The notes beneath the pieces were generated by a model. That model ran no database searches. It was not told the DNA's origin and saw only the letters and a program-made list of their open reading frames with translations. A stretch of 64,000 nt of DNA, taken from positions 1-64,000 of the forward strand of contig LPNH01000006.1 in the NCBI GenBank assembly GCA_001543385.1, read 5' to 3'. Positions 34,008 to 43,369 of this stretch are shown here, in pieces (within the stretch, counting starts at the first letter, position 1; each line of letters starts with the position of its first letter). A program made the position numbers and the translations under genes. The stretch is from Candidatus Hemicellulosilyticus sp. P3 (GTDB lineage: Bacteria > Bacteroidota > Bacteroidia > Bacteroidales > P3).

Positions 34008-35207
34008 ATGCCGAAGATTTCAAACAAAGGCACTGAACTGCCACAATCGGCCATCCGCAAACTGGTTCCTTTCGCAGATGCCGCCAAGGCGCGTGGAATC
34101 CATGTATACCATCTTAATATCGGCCAGCCCGACATCGAGACTCCGAAGGGGGCGCTGAAAGCTCTCGCCGACACACATATCGATGTGCTGGAATACAGCC
34201 ATAGCGCGGGTATCATGAGCTACCGACAGAAGCTCTGTGAGTATTACAAACGTTATGGCATCGAACTGACCCCAGAGCGCATCCTTGTCACCACGGGCGG
34301 CAGCGAAGCGCTTCAGATGGCTTTCACCGTGTGTCTGAACCCGGGCGACGAGATTATTATCCCCGAACCTTATTATACCAATTACAACACTTTCGCCAAG
34401 TTGTGCGACGCCAAGATCGTCACCATACCGAGCGACATCAAGACGGGATTTGCTCTGCCGCCTATCGAGGATTTTGAAAAGGCCATCACTCCCCGCACAA
34501 GGGCTATCATGATTTGCAACCCGAACAATCCGACGGGTTATCTCTATTCGAAAGAGGAGCTGCTGAAAGTGGCCGGATTGGTGAAGAAATATGACCTGTT
34601 CCTTTTTGCCGACGAGGTGTACCGCGAATTCTGCTATGACGGCGCCGAACACTATAGCGTGCTGAACTTGCCGGGCTGCGAGAACAATGTGGTGCTTTTT
34701 GACTCGGTGTCGAAGCGCTACAGCGCCTGCGGCGCCCGTGTGGGATGTCTGGTGACACGCAACAGCGAGGTCTACAGCATCGCCATGCGTCTGGCCCAGG
34801 CCCGTCTGTCGCCGCCCAGCTTCGGCCAGATCTTCGCCGAAGCCGCCATTGACACCCCTCAGGAGTATTTTGACAAGGTGCAGGCTGAATATATCGCCCG
34901 CCGCAATGTCGTAGTCGAAGGCATCAACAAGATTCCGGGCTGTTTCTGCCCCATGCCCAAGGGGGCTTTTTATACCGTTATCGACCTGCCCGTCGACGAC
35001 AGCGACAGGTTCTGCCAATGGCTGCTGACCGACTTCAACTATAACGGCGCCACTGTCATGCTGGCTCCGGCCACGGGTTTCTACGAGAACCCCGAGAACG
35101 GCCGTCATCAAGCCCGCATCACTTACTGTATCTGCATCGACGACTTGAAATCCGCCATCAAATGCCTCGAGGAGGCGTTGAAGGTGTACCCCGGCAGAAC
35201 AAGATAA
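34008..35207 (+). CDS. PLP-dependent class I/II aminotransferase
   Basis: A 399-residue fold-type I enzyme that transfers amino groups between amino acids and 2-oxoacids. Visible are NIGQPDIETP (about 37-46), TTGGSEALQMAF, NPNNPTGYLYS (about residues 171-181), ADEVYREF (aspartate 202 and tyrosine 205) and FDSVSKRYSACGARVG with the Schiff-base lysine K236. The opening MPKISNKGTELPQSAIRKLVPFADAAKARG is familiar from Bacteroidetes aspartate-type aminotransferases; exact substrate unknown. Its stop codon overlaps the next gene's ATG as TAATG. Confidence 0.88.
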   Translation: MPKISNKGTELPQSAIRKLVPFADAAKARGIHVYHLNIGQPDIETPKGALKALADTHIDVLEYSHSAGIMSYRQKLCEYYKRYGIELTPERILVTTGGSEALQMAFTVCLNPGDEIIIPEPYYTNYNTFAKLCDAKIVTIPSDIKTGFALPPIEDFEKAITPRTRAIMICNPNNPTGYLYSKEELLKVAGLVKKYDLFLFADEVYREFCYDGAEHYSVLNLPGCENNVVLFDSVSKRYSACGARVGCLVTRNSEVYSIAMRLAQARLSPPSFGQIFAEAAIDTPQEYFDKVQAEYIARRNVVVEGINKIPGCFCPMPKGAFYTVIDLPVDDSDRFCQWLLTDFNYNGATVMLAPATGFYENPENGRHQARITYCICIDDLKSAIKCLEEALKVYPGRTR

Positions 35208-36472
35208 TGAAGCAAACCGTTATTCAAGCGACCAAGGTCTTCGGACTCCTGGTCGCTTTTTATTTAGGTCTGGGTCTGGTCGCCTACTGGATGCCTGACC
35301 ATTCCGTACGTCGTCATGTGCAGCAGTCGCTGGAAAAGGGTGACTTCCAGGAGGACTACCCCAAAGCCATCATCCGCGAATTGTATGATTGCCAAGACTC
35401 CTACACCCTAGACAACTTCACCGACGCACTCATTCTTAACCAAGCCGTCAACCTACGCAGCGAAGGCTTGAGCGGCATCCTGCTGCTGCCTCGTCATGAC
35501 GAAGGCATCTATCAGTACATCAACCTCAAAGGTACCATCACAGGCAGCACCGAAGGACGCACAGTCCACTATGGGCGCTATTGGCACGGCAGCACATTCT
35601 TTGCCCGTATACTACTGTCTTTCACCTCCTATACAGGCATACGGTATCTGCTCTATCTGTTCACCTCACTGCTGTTGCTGTGGGGTCTGCTTCGATTGTG
35701 GCGCACCGTGGGCGGCGTGACCACCCTATTGATGGCGGTATCGCTGTTATTGGTCAACGTCTACCTGATGCAGTTCTCCCTGCAGTTTGCTCCCGTACTC
35801 ATCCTTGCGCTGGGCGGCATCATCTGGCTCACCTATCACCCCTCGTCGGACGCCACCGTACTCTTCTTTGCGCTGGGATCCCTTACCACATTCCTCGATT
35901 TGATAACGGTTCCCTCCATCACGCTCGGTTTGCCGTTGCTCGCGCTGCTGGCGCTACGTTGCGACAGCGACTTCAAACGGGGATTCTGCACCGTCGTGAA
36001 AGTGGCCATCGCATGGCTTGTCGGCTATGGGATTACCTGGCTTGCCAAATGGGGTTTGGCGACAGGACTCACTGGAGCCAACATCTTCGCCGATGCCTAT
36101 GGACAAGGAGCGGAATGGTCTCGCGGTGGCTATTCCTACATCGGTGAGGCCATCTCCTCCAACCTCGGATTCCTGCACTGGAAGTATATCGTTGTGGCTT
36201 TGCTCATCCTCTTGGTAACAGCCATTTTCCGTCCGAACAAGAAAGGATGGGTGCCCGCCGCACTCTTCGCCATCGTTGCATTGGTACCCTTTGCCTATTA
36301 TGTCATCATGGCCCATCCTGCGTTACACCACGCCTGGTACAACTACCGCGCGCTCGTCACCGCCGTTGCAGGACTACTGCTGGCCGCTGCGTCTTTGGTG
36401 GACTGGCAACGACTCATAAAATCGCAAAACATACACAAACCATGTCCCCGGAAGAACGACGCAGACAAGTAA
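35207..36472 (+). CDS. Multi-pass membrane protein, unknown
   Basis: A 421-residue protein not matched to a known family. It starts at ATG 35207, overlapping the aminotransferase stop (TAATG); a start 15 codons earlier lies inside that gene. One transmembrane segment (about 7-26, FGLLVAFYLGLGLVAYW) is followed by an extracytoplasmic domain (about 27-135; ELYDCQDSYTLDNFTDALIL) and at least eight further hydrophobic segments to about 405. The layout, a periplasmic loop and many segments, resembles lipid-linked-sugar GT-C transferases, but no motif confirms this. The next gene begins 31 bp before its end. Confidence 0.6.
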   Translation: MKQTVIQATKVFGLLVAFYLGLGLVAYWMPDHSVRRHVQQSLEKGDFQEDYPKAIIRELYDCQDSYTLDNFTDALILNQAVNLRSEGLSGILLLPRHDEGIYQYINLKGTITGSTEGRTVHYGRYWHGSTFFARILLSFTSYTGIRYLLYLFTSLLLLWGLLRLWRTVGGVTTLLMAVSLLLVNVYLMQFSLQFAPVLILALGGIIWLTYHPSSDATVLFFALGSLTTFLDLITVPSITLGLPLLALLALRCDSDFKRGFCTVVKVAIAWLVGYGITWLAKWGLATGLTGANIFADAYGQGAEWSRGGYSYIGEAISSNLGFLHWKYIVVALLILLVTAIFRPNKKGWVPAALFAIVALVPFAYYVIMAHPALHHAWYNYRALVTAVAGLLLAAASLVDWQRLIKSQNIHKPCPRKNDADK

Positions 36473-36918
36473 TCGGTGCCTGCATCGCACAGCAACAGCA
36501 TATCGCCCATGTTGCCAAGCAGGAGATGGACTCAGCGCAGCAACAGAGCAACGACTACGGTGCCAATGTGGATCGCTACGACAGCTACCGCACCAAGTTG
36601 ATGCGTTCGCGCGACATGTACGCCAAACAGTTGTCCAACGCCAATGCCAGCATCCGTGTACTGCACGAGTTGTTGCAACAGCCTCCCCACGACACAGCGG
36701 AACACGGTGCCATCGTTGAGACCGACAAGCAACGGTTCTTCCTGAGTATCGGTGCCGGCAAGTTCCTCGTACCCCACCAAGCCGCACTTCAGCAGAAACA
36801 GGACATCTACTTCGCCATCAGCGCACAGACCCCAATATACGTCGCCCTCAAAGGTCGACGAGTGGGAGACACCATCATCTTCAACGGTCAGCAGCAGACC
36901 ATTACCGCCATCTTCTAA
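36442..36918 (+). CDS. GreA/GreB C-terminal-domain-like protein
   Basis: A 158-residue cytoplasmic protein. The N-terminal half is a coiled coil (RRRQVIGACIAQQQHIAHVAKQEMDSAQQQSNDY). The C-terminal half (ETDKQRFFLSIGAGKFLVPHQAALQQKQDIYFAISAQTPIYVALKGRRVGDTIIFN) resembles the small Gre-C-like Bacteroidetes family that databases sometimes wrongly call 3-oxoacyl-ACP synthase. No condensing-enzyme residues are present. It may bind RNA polymerase or act as a Gre-like regulator; that is inference. It starts inside the preceding gene (31-bp overlap), and the next gene starts four bases after its stop. Confidence 0.68.
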   Translation: MSPEERRRQVIGACIAQQQHIAHVAKQEMDSAQQQSNDYGANVDRYDSYRTKLMRSRDMYAKQLSNANASIRVLHELLQQPPHDTAEHGAIVETDKQRFFLSIGAGKFLVPHQAALQQKQDIYFAISAQTPIYVALKGRRVGDTIIFNGQQQTITAIF

Positions 36919-36921
36919 CCC

Positions 36922-38361
36922 ATGTTCAAGCAACCGCAACATCTCATCCTGCTACTGGGACATCTTACACTGCTAGCATTGCTGGCACTGGCCGCATGGT
37001 TTGCCGAAGAGCGCGTGCTGTTGATGGACTCAGCCTACCAGCTTTTCCACGACATCAACCATGAGTCCATGCTCATCAACGACAACCGCTTCAGCATGGT
37101 CCTGTCTCAACTGCTTCCGTGGGTGCTCATCAAGCTGCATGTACCCTTGCGGTGGCTTATTGTGGCGTACTCCTTATCATTCATACTGATATGCTATGGA
37201 TGCTATCTGTTGACTGCGCACGTGCTGAACAACAAGTCAGCGGCAGGAGTGATGACCCTTACTATGCTCGGCGTGTGTGCCACCTTCTTCCACTGCATCT
37301 CCGAAACCTTCCAATTGATGTTCTACGCACCGTTGTTCTACGCTTTGGCGCAGTACGACAGCGGGAATGTCAGATGGAAAAGCATCTTGCGGTGGGTGGG
37401 GCTGGTGCTGTCCGAAACATTGGCATTCTTCATCCACCCGGTAGCGCTGTTTTTCATTGTATACCTTATCGGATATTGTATGATAGACGGCCGTCGCCTG
37501 CGAATAGACACCACCACAGTGGTGACAGCGGTAACGCTAGCCATACTACTGGCGGTGAAGATGCTAGCGGGAACCAGCGGACACGACGATAGTTTCATGC
37601 CTACCGGCGAAACGGTTCGCTACGCCTTAACCCACTTCTTCTCGCTCCCCAGCTTCGAATATTTTCGTAAGGAGTTCCTCATCTACCTCTTCCCCATCGT
37701 GCTCTGGATTCTCACGCTGGTGGGCTATGTCCGTCAGCATCTTTGGCTAAAAGCGGTATTTGTAGGATTGTATGTGCTGGGCTTTTTTGTACTGAGTGTC
37801 GTCGTGTACTGGAAAGGAGATGGTCCAATCGGAATGGAACGCACCTATCTGCCCCTCTTTTTCTTTATGGGGCTGCCTTTCTTCGTGGACGAACTGCCCC
37901 GTCTCAAAGAATGGCTGGAGTGGACCGTCTTCGGTTATTTCACAGTCATGCTGACGCTTGCCTTTATCTCCTTGGGCCGAGAGTACCCTCACTATGTCGA
38001 CCGGCTTCAAGAAGTGAAACATATCGCTGAATACGCACGCGAAAAGGGTCAACACAAACTCATCGTCACTGAAAGTACCGCCGACCAACTGTTTCCTTTC
38101 AGGATGTGGGGTATGGCACTCGAGAGCATGCTGTATACCGCTCGCGACGGTGCCGACCAGACGGTGACACTCTACATCGAAGAGGACGACTTCGATCGTT
38201 CCAATGCCGACCTTTATCAGAATCCCGACGTCTATGTCTCCGTCAACTGGTGGAAACGCTGGGAGGTCAAAGCGCTCAATCCGCATTATTTTCACCTTCC
38301 CTCACAGGGGTACGTGGAATTGGTGAAAACAGAAAAGGGGTACGAAATCGCACCCCTATAA
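36922..38361 (+). CDS. Multi-pass membrane protein, unknown
   Basis: A 479-residue protein with about ten hydrophobic segments between residues 8 and 350 and a hydrophilic C-terminal region of about 120 residues (VKHIAEYAREKGQHKLIVTESTADQLFPF ...). The early acidic loop FHDINHESMLINDNRFSMVLSQLLPW resembles the first extracytoplasmic loop of GT-C-type glycosyltransferases, but I cannot assign a family. It starts four bases after the Gre-C-like gene. The end of the gene and of the convergent GT2 gene are 21 bp apart. A role in envelope glycan synthesis with that GT2 is possible. Confidence 0.55.
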   Translation: MFKQPQHLILLLGHLTLLALLALAAWFAEERVLLMDSAYQLFHDINHESMLINDNRFSMVLSQLLPWVLIKLHVPLRWLIVAYSLSFILICYGCYLLTAHVLNNKSAAGVMTLTMLGVCATFFHCISETFQLMFYAPLFYALAQYDSGNVRWKSILRWVGLVLSETLAFFIHPVALFFIVYLIGYCMIDGRRLRIDTTTVVTAVTLAILLAVKMLAGTSGHDDSFMPTGETVRYALTHFFSLPSFEYFRKEFLIYLFPIVLWILTLVGYVRQHLWLKAVFVGLYVLGFFVLSVVVYWKGDGPIGMERTYLPLFFFMGLPFFVDELPRLKEWLEWTVFGYFTVMLTLAFISLGREYPHYVDRLQEVKHIAEYAREKGQHKLIVTESTADQLFPFRMWGMALESMLYTARDGADQTVTLYIEEDDFDRSNADLYQNPDVYVSVNWWKRWEVKALNPHYFHLPSQGYVELVKTEKGYEIAPL

Positions 38362-38382
38362 ATACATTTGTCTTATCTTTCG

Positions 38383-39336
38383 CTATCGCCGCCGCCTATC
38401 GAACGGATTACGGGTGGTGATGTCGTATTGCGCTGCTGCCAAGAGCATTTGGAAGCCTAGAACGAACGTCAGCACCGCTACCATGATCGTACCTGTCGGA
38501 GACGGTCTACCGAGCGATGCGTAGTGAATCCAGTTGACCAATCCGAACACCAGTCCGAAGAGAAAACTGGGCAGCCCCACCAAAAGATACAGCGAACAGA
38601 TATTGAAGTCGTAGACAAAATAACTCAGGTGGAGGCGCCGGATCCATGCGACGATGAGTTTCGGCGGAAAAGAAAAGAGGGTCTTCCCTATACTCAGGTT
38701 CGACGTCTCATCCGCGTAAATGGCCGGCATCGGCACTTCGCTGATACGAGCGCCCGCATAGTGCATCTCTATCAGCATGCTGCTTTCGAAGAAATAACGG
38801 TCGGCCACCCGTTGCATATCCATCTGACTCAGTGTAGCGGTACGGATGGCGAAGAATCCGTTGACGGGATCGCTGACATTCCAGTAACCGCTGGCCGCTT
38901 TCACCATGAACCCGATGCCCATGTTGCCGATACGGCGCACCATGGGCATACGGCGCAGCATCTGACGGTCGAAGAGGCGGTTTCCTTTGGCAAAATCGGC
39001 CTCGCGTAACCCCTCCTCCAAGAAGGCGATATAGGAGGCATCCATCTGCCCGTCGCCGTCGAGTTTCACCACGACATCCGCACCCATCTCCACAGCCTTG
39101 GCAAAGGCGGTCTTCATGGCACCACCCACCCCTCGGTTTTCCGTATGATGCAACGCTACGATACGGCTATCGGATACCGCCAGCCGATCCACCAGCGCAC
39201 CCGTTCGGTCGGGAGAGCAGTCGTCAACCAAAATAATGATGTCGACAAAAGCGGGCAGCCCCTGGACTACTCGTTCCAGGTGCTGCTCCACTTTATAACA
39301 CGGAATAGCTACCGCAATCTTTTGCTCCTCGTACAT
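38383..39336 (-). CDS. Family 2 glycosyltransferase, DPM1-like
   Basis: A 317-residue GT2 with the GT-A fold: VAIPCYKVEQHLERVVQGLP, VDDCSPDRTGALVDRL (about 37-52), then the catalytic DGDGQMD (about residues 93-99) and GNRLFDRQMLRRMP. The C-terminal part carries two hydrophobic segments (SLYLLVGLPSFLFGLVFGLVN; TIMVAVLTFVLGFQMLLAA), so it is membrane-anchored. Family members transfer a sugar to a polyprenyl phosphate, as dolichol-phosphate mannose synthase does. It lies 18 bp after the M16 peptidase gene on the same strand and converges on the membrane gene at 36922. The acceptor is inferred. Confidence 0.85.
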   Translation of the reverse strand: MYEEQKIAVAIPCYKVEQHLERVVQGLPAFVDIIILVDDCSPDRTGALVDRLAVSDSRIVALHHTENRGVGGAMKTAFAKAVEMGADVVVKLDGDGQMDASYIAFLEEGLREADFAKGNRLFDRQMLRRMPMVRRIGNMGIGFMVKAASGYWNVSDPVNGFFAIRTATLSQMDMQRVADRYFFESSMLIEMHYAGARISEVPMPAIYADETSNLSIGKTLFSFPPKLIVAWIRRLHLSYFVYDFNICSLYLLVGLPSFLFGLVFGLVNWIHYASLGRPSPTGTIMVAVLTFVLGFQMLLAAAQYDITTRNPFDRRRR

Positions 39337-39354
39337 CGTTGCTTTCGCCTGATG

Positions 39355-42288
39355 TTAGTAGCCGAAAATCTGCTCTAAGGTGAGTTTCTTCACCTTGCCG
39401 AATTTGGCGAGGGCGTTGAAATCCATCTCGCTCTCCTTACCCAGCACCATGTAGTGCTTCTTCTGGTTACGGATATACTTGTGGTTGAAGTCGACGATGT
39501 CCTGCATCTTCACATTGGGATAGGCCTCGAAGAGGGTGCGGGAATGATTTTTCTTGGGGTCCAGACCCATACGCTCGTAATAGAGGTAACTGTTGATGAT
39601 GCCCATCTTGCCGGTACGGGCGGTGCGGATGCCGCTCATTTCGGCATCTTTGGCCATCTGGAAGTTGGACTCGGCCACCGGCATGTCGTCGAAAAGGCCG
39701 TTGAATGCGGTGAGAGCGTCGATGAGCTTGTCGTTTTGCGTGGCGATGATGGCTGCGTTGATGAAGTAGCCGTCTTTGTCGCCGGGGGTGATATAGTAAC
39801 TTTGGGCACTGTAGGCCAAGCTGCGCTTCTCGCGCATTTCCTGGAAAACAATGGCGTTCATCGAGCCACCGAAGTAGCTGTTATAGATGTTCATGACTGC
39901 CTCGTTCCTGGTGTTGTACCTGTCGCCGCGGAAATGCTCGCGCATATAGGTCTGGTTGGCGTTGTAGTCGACAAAGTAGACGGTGTTTTCGCTGACCGGA
40001 CGGGGGGTGATTTTTTTGTTGGCAGGGGTCTTGAGGTATTTGGCAGGAGTGTTGTGGATGGAGGCTATGGTTTTGGCCATCACGTCGTCGGAGGCGGGCC
40101 CGTAGTAGAGCACACGATGGCGGTGGTTGAAGAGGTTGTGCAGCGCGTCGCAGAGTTGACGGCAGGTGTAGTTCTTCAATTGCTGTTCGCTGAGCTGGTC
40201 GAGGATCGGCGAGTCGGCGCCATAGATGCCGTAGTTGCTCAGCGCCGAAAAGCAACGTTGCTGGTTGTGCTTGGCATCCTGACGCGACTTGAGGATGCGC
40301 GAAACGAGCATTTGCAGGGCAGTGTCGTCGGGCTGCACATCAGCCATGATTTCTTCCACCAAGCGCATGGCCTTTTCCATATTTTCGCTGAGTCCGCTGA
40401 TACTGACATTAATATTTTCGCTGCCGACGGAGACCTGGTAGTTGCAGGCCAATTTATAAAACTCTTGTTGCAGCTGGTCGGCGGTGTGGACAGAGGTGCC
40501 GAGGTATTCAAGCACGTCGGCGGCCAAGTCATAGGTCTTGCCCGGCATGCCGGCACGGTGACCGAAGTCGAAACGGTAGATCAGGTTGAAGGTGGCGTTC
40601 TCCTTGTTCTGCACATAGAGCATCTCTGTGCGCGGACGGTCGCTGCATTTGCGGATGGTGAGGTCTTTGCTGAAGTCGACAAAGGCGGGTTCGACAGGCT
40701 TCACTTGCCTGGATTTGATGTCGCGAAGAAAGGCGCTCTCATTTTCACGGCCCACCTCGATGGGGGTGATGGGCGGTTTGGCAACTTTGAGTATGGGCTC
40801 GGGCTCGCCCTGAACTTTGTTGACAACGACGTAGTTGCTGTCTTGGAACAACCGGTTGGCGAAGGCGACAAGCTCTTGCTTGGTGACACGGGAGAGCTCG
40901 TTGATTTCGTTGCAGACGTCGCCCCAACTGCGGTGATGGACGAATGCGTAAGCCATCTGACTGGCACGGCTGTTGCTGCTCTCCGCTCGTTTCATGATGG
41001 ACAGCTTCATGTTGTTGACGGCAGCTTCGAGCATCCAGTCGTCGAAACGGCCCTGTTTGACCAGCGCGATCTGTTCGTCGAAAAGGGACTGCACCTGTTC
41101 GAGGGTCTGGCCGTGCAACGGCTGTCCGCCGAACATGAAAGCGCCGTAGTCATTGAGCATATAGGTGCCGGCATAGGCACCCATGCAACGTTGCCTCTGG
41201 TTGACATTGAGGTCGATGAGACCGCACTTGCCGTTGTTGAGCACGCTCTCGAGCAGCGCGGCGAGCATGGCTTCGTGGCTGCCGTTGCCGTTGTCGAGAC
41301 GATAGGCCCGGATGGTGTTTTCGGCCTCGAGGCCGGTGACGGTACGGGTGATAACACCGGTGATGGGCTGCTCCCGCTCAAAATTCAACACGGGCACCTC
41401 ACGCGGCTGCATGGAGCCCCAGTATTTGTCAATGATGCGGATGGCCTCGTCGGGGTCAAAGTCGCCGGCCATGCTGATACAGATGTTGTTGGGCACATAA
41501 TATTGCGCCACAAAATTACGTATATTGCGCATCGAGGGGTTTTTCAGATGCTCCTGACTGCCCAGAGTGGTCTGGTTGCCGTAAGGGTGATGCGGAAAGA
41601 GGGCGGCCATCATCGTCTCATTGATACGGCGGCTGTCCTTGGTGAGACTCATGTTTTTTTCTTCGTAGATGGTCTCGAGTTCTGTATGGAACAGCCGCAG
41701 CACCAAATGCTGGAAGCGGTCGGCCTGCACCTCGCACCAGGTCTCGATCTGATTGTTGGGAATGTTCTCCACATACATGGTGTAGTCGTTGGAGGTGAAG
41801 GCGTTGGTGCCTGTGCTGCCGATGGCGGTCATCGCCTTGTCGTATTCGTTGGCCACAGCAATTTTCGACGCCTCGTAACTGAGGCTGTCGATTTTGTGGT
41901 AGATGGCGGCACGTATCGTCGAATCGCTGAACATGCGGTAGGCTTCAAAGAGGTCTTCTATTTTTTGAATCAGCACCTTTTCGCGCTCCCAGTCGGTGGT
42001 GCCGAGACGTTCGCTGCCTTTGAACATCATGTGCTCAAGGTAGTGGGCCAGACCGGTGGTCTCGTGCGGGTCGTTGCGCGATCCGGCCCGGACCGCGATA
42101 TAGGTCTGCACTTTGGGCGCATCCTTGTAGACGCTCATGAAGACCTTCAAGCCGTTGTCCAGAGTGTACTCGCGCACCCCCAGCGGATCGCCGGGCCAAG
42201 TTTTGTATTCGTACTGTTTCTGCGCGGAAACAGTGAATGACGCCGCGGCAAGGAGCAGCAGGCAAAGAAAACAGCGTACTTTTCTCAT
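39355..42288 (-). CDS. M16 family zinc metallopeptidase
   Basis: A 977-residue secreted peptidase. ATG 42288 gives a signal peptide (MRKVRCFLCLLLLAAASFTVSAQ). The inverted zinc motif HYLEH (residues 82-86) and the downstream LETIYEEKN glutamate are in the first M16 domain; three further M16-like domains follow, including the catalytically silent C-terminal halves. It resembles the double-length pitrilysin/PqqL-type enzymes of Bacteroidetes. It probably degrades peptides in the periplasm or at the cell surface. A promoter-like TATCTTTG lies at 42319-42326. Substrates are unknown. Confidence 0.9.
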   Translation of the reverse strand: MRKVRCFLCLLLLAAASFTVSAQKQYEYKTWPGDPLGVREYTLDNGLKVFMSVYKDAPKVQTYIAVRAGSRNDPHETTGLAHYLEHMMFKGSERLGTTDWEREKVLIQKIEDLFEAYRMFSDSTIRAAIYHKIDSLSYEASKIAVANEYDKAMTAIGSTGTNAFTSNDYTMYVENIPNNQIETWCEVQADRFQHLVLRLFHTELETIYEEKNMSLTKDSRRINETMMAALFPHHPYGNQTTLGSQEHLKNPSMRNIRNFVAQYYVPNNICISMAGDFDPDEAIRIIDKYWGSMQPREVPVLNFEREQPITGVITRTVTGLEAENTIRAYRLDNGNGSHEAMLAALLESVLNNGKCGLIDLNVNQRQRCMGAYAGTYMLNDYGAFMFGGQPLHGQTLEQVQSLFDEQIALVKQGRFDDWMLEAAVNNMKLSIMKRAESSNSRASQMAYAFVHHRSWGDVCNEINELSRVTKQELVAFANRLFQDSNYVVVNKVQGEPEPILKVAKPPITPIEVGRENESAFLRDIKSRQVKPVEPAFVDFSKDLTIRKCSDRPRTEMLYVQNKENATFNLIYRFDFGHRAGMPGKTYDLAADVLEYLGTSVHTADQLQQEFYKLACNYQVSVGSENINVSISGLSENMEKAMRLVEEIMADVQPDDTALQMLVSRILKSRQDAKHNQQRCFSALSNYGIYGADSPILDQLSEQQLKNYTCRQLCDALHNLFNHRHRVLYYGPASDDVMAKTIASIHNTPAKYLKTPANKKITPRPVSENTVYFVDYNANQTYMREHFRGDRYNTRNEAVMNIYNSYFGGSMNAIVFQEMREKRSLAYSAQSYYITPGDKDGYFINAAIIATQNDKLIDALTAFNGLFDDMPVAESNFQMAKDAEMSGIRTARTGKMGIINSYLYYERMGLDPKKNHSRTLFEAYPNVKMQDIVDFNHKYIRNQKKHYMVLGKESEMDFNALAKFGKVKKLTLEQIFGY

Positions 42289-42318
42289 AATCGTTTCGAA
42301 TTGGATGTTTTGAGAACG

Positions 42319-42439
42319 CAAAGATACAAAAAAAAACGAAGCAGGCAGAACCTGATGCCGCGGACGGTGTTATGAACAACTGTGTATAATAACTTTTTTC
42401 GGAACACAATTTTTCTTTATCCCTAAAAATGTACTTTTG
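42319..42439. promoter_or_regulatory. Divergent promoters for the M16 gene and the mre/porZ operon
   Basis: Minus strand TATCTTTG at 42319-42326 lies 30 nt before the M16 ATG. Plus strand TACTTTTG at 42432-42439 lies 8 nt before the next gene. Both match TAnnTTTG. Confidence 0.55.
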
Positions 42440-42447
42440 CACTTGCG

Positions 42448-43365
42448 ATGAAAGAGATTGACCAACTGATTACCGGCTTGCAACGCGTCGGACGTCTGGT
42501 ACGGCGCATGGGGGAGACAGACACCGTCCCCGGACAGATAGAGATTGACTTGCTGCTGCAGGAACTGCGTTCAATGTACAGTTCGGCGCTGGAGCTCGAA
42601 GCATCCGCGCCGGCGGAACAGCCCGTCAGCTGTCCGGACGAGGCGGACGAGAGCATGTCGTCTGTGACGACACCCGACGTCCAGCCTGTCGAGGATGTTT
42701 CCGCAGAAACTCCCCTGCCCTCGGCCCCACCTGCCGCTCCGATGGCGGATATGCCGAGCGTGCCTGTTACGGAAGAAGAGGATGATCCTGAGGTGGCTGC
42801 ACAACCATTGATGGAACAGCTGGAAGAGGCGGACAACGATATATTCTTCGATGAGGCGGCGCACACCCCGAAAGAGGTGTCGGCACCGGCCGCCCCCGAA
42901 CCGGCGGCAGAGCATTCCGCCATGCCCGAACCAACGCCGGCGGCTGTCGAAGTCCCGTCAGCCCGAGAGCCGGAGCCGGAACCCGCCGCCAACGCTACAG
43001 CACCGCAACGCCAGTCGTCGCTTTTCGACTACATCCGTCCTACGGAGCAGCACAGCATATCCGGCGGCGAGACCTTGGGCGACCGACTGGGCCGGACAGG
43101 CAACGGAATGCGCGGCGAGACAGCACAGCATAAAAAGGTGAGCGACCTGCGCACCGTTATCAACATCAATGATAAGTTCAGCTTCATGAAAGACTTGTTC
43201 CAAAACAACATGAAAGCTTATAACGATTTCATTGTCCAGCTGAACAGCATTGACGATCGCGAAACGGCTCAGCGACGTGTCGACGAAGTGGCGCAGATTT
43301 ACAACTGGGACAGAAGTTCGCTTACAGCCAAAACTTTCTTCAGCATCTTTGACAGAAAATTTTAG
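42448..43365 (+). CDS. Conserved acidic protein of unknown function
   Basis: A 305-residue cytoplasmic protein. The N-terminal helix (IDQLITGLQRVGRLVRRMG) and C-terminal block (KVSDLRTVININDKFSFMKDLFQNNMKAYNDFIVQLNSIDD, about residues 230-270) look well ordered. Between them lies a long, acidic, proline/alanine-rich linker (about 50-200) with many PAAP/EPEPE runs. It has no recognised domain, yet the end block looks like one I have seen in other Bacteroidales upstream of gmk. It heads the gmk-mreC-mreD-porZ-recO operon, five bases before gmk. A scaffolding or cell-envelope role is only a guess. Confidence 0.65.
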   Translation: MKEIDQLITGLQRVGRLVRRMGETDTVPGQIEIDLLLQELRSMYSSALELEASAPAEQPVSCPDEADESMSSVTTPDVQPVEDVSAETPLPSAPPAAPMADMPSVPVTEEEDDPEVAAQPLMEQLEEADNDIFFDEAAHTPKEVSAPAAPEPAAEHSAMPEPTPAAVEVPSAREPEPEPAANATAPQRQSSLFDYIRPTEQHSISGGETLGDRLGRTGNGMRGETAQHKKVSDLRTVININDKFSFMKDLFQNNMKAYNDFIVQLNSIDDRETAQRRVDEVAQIYNWDRSSLTAKTFFSIFDRKF

Positions 43366-43369
43366 TTCC

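Noticed and set aside
39454-42240. 928-codon open frame on the plus strand opposite the M16 peptidase
   Set aside because: Antisense shadow; the M16 gene has a signal peptide, zinc motif and promoter, whereas the antisense protein has biased low-complexity content.
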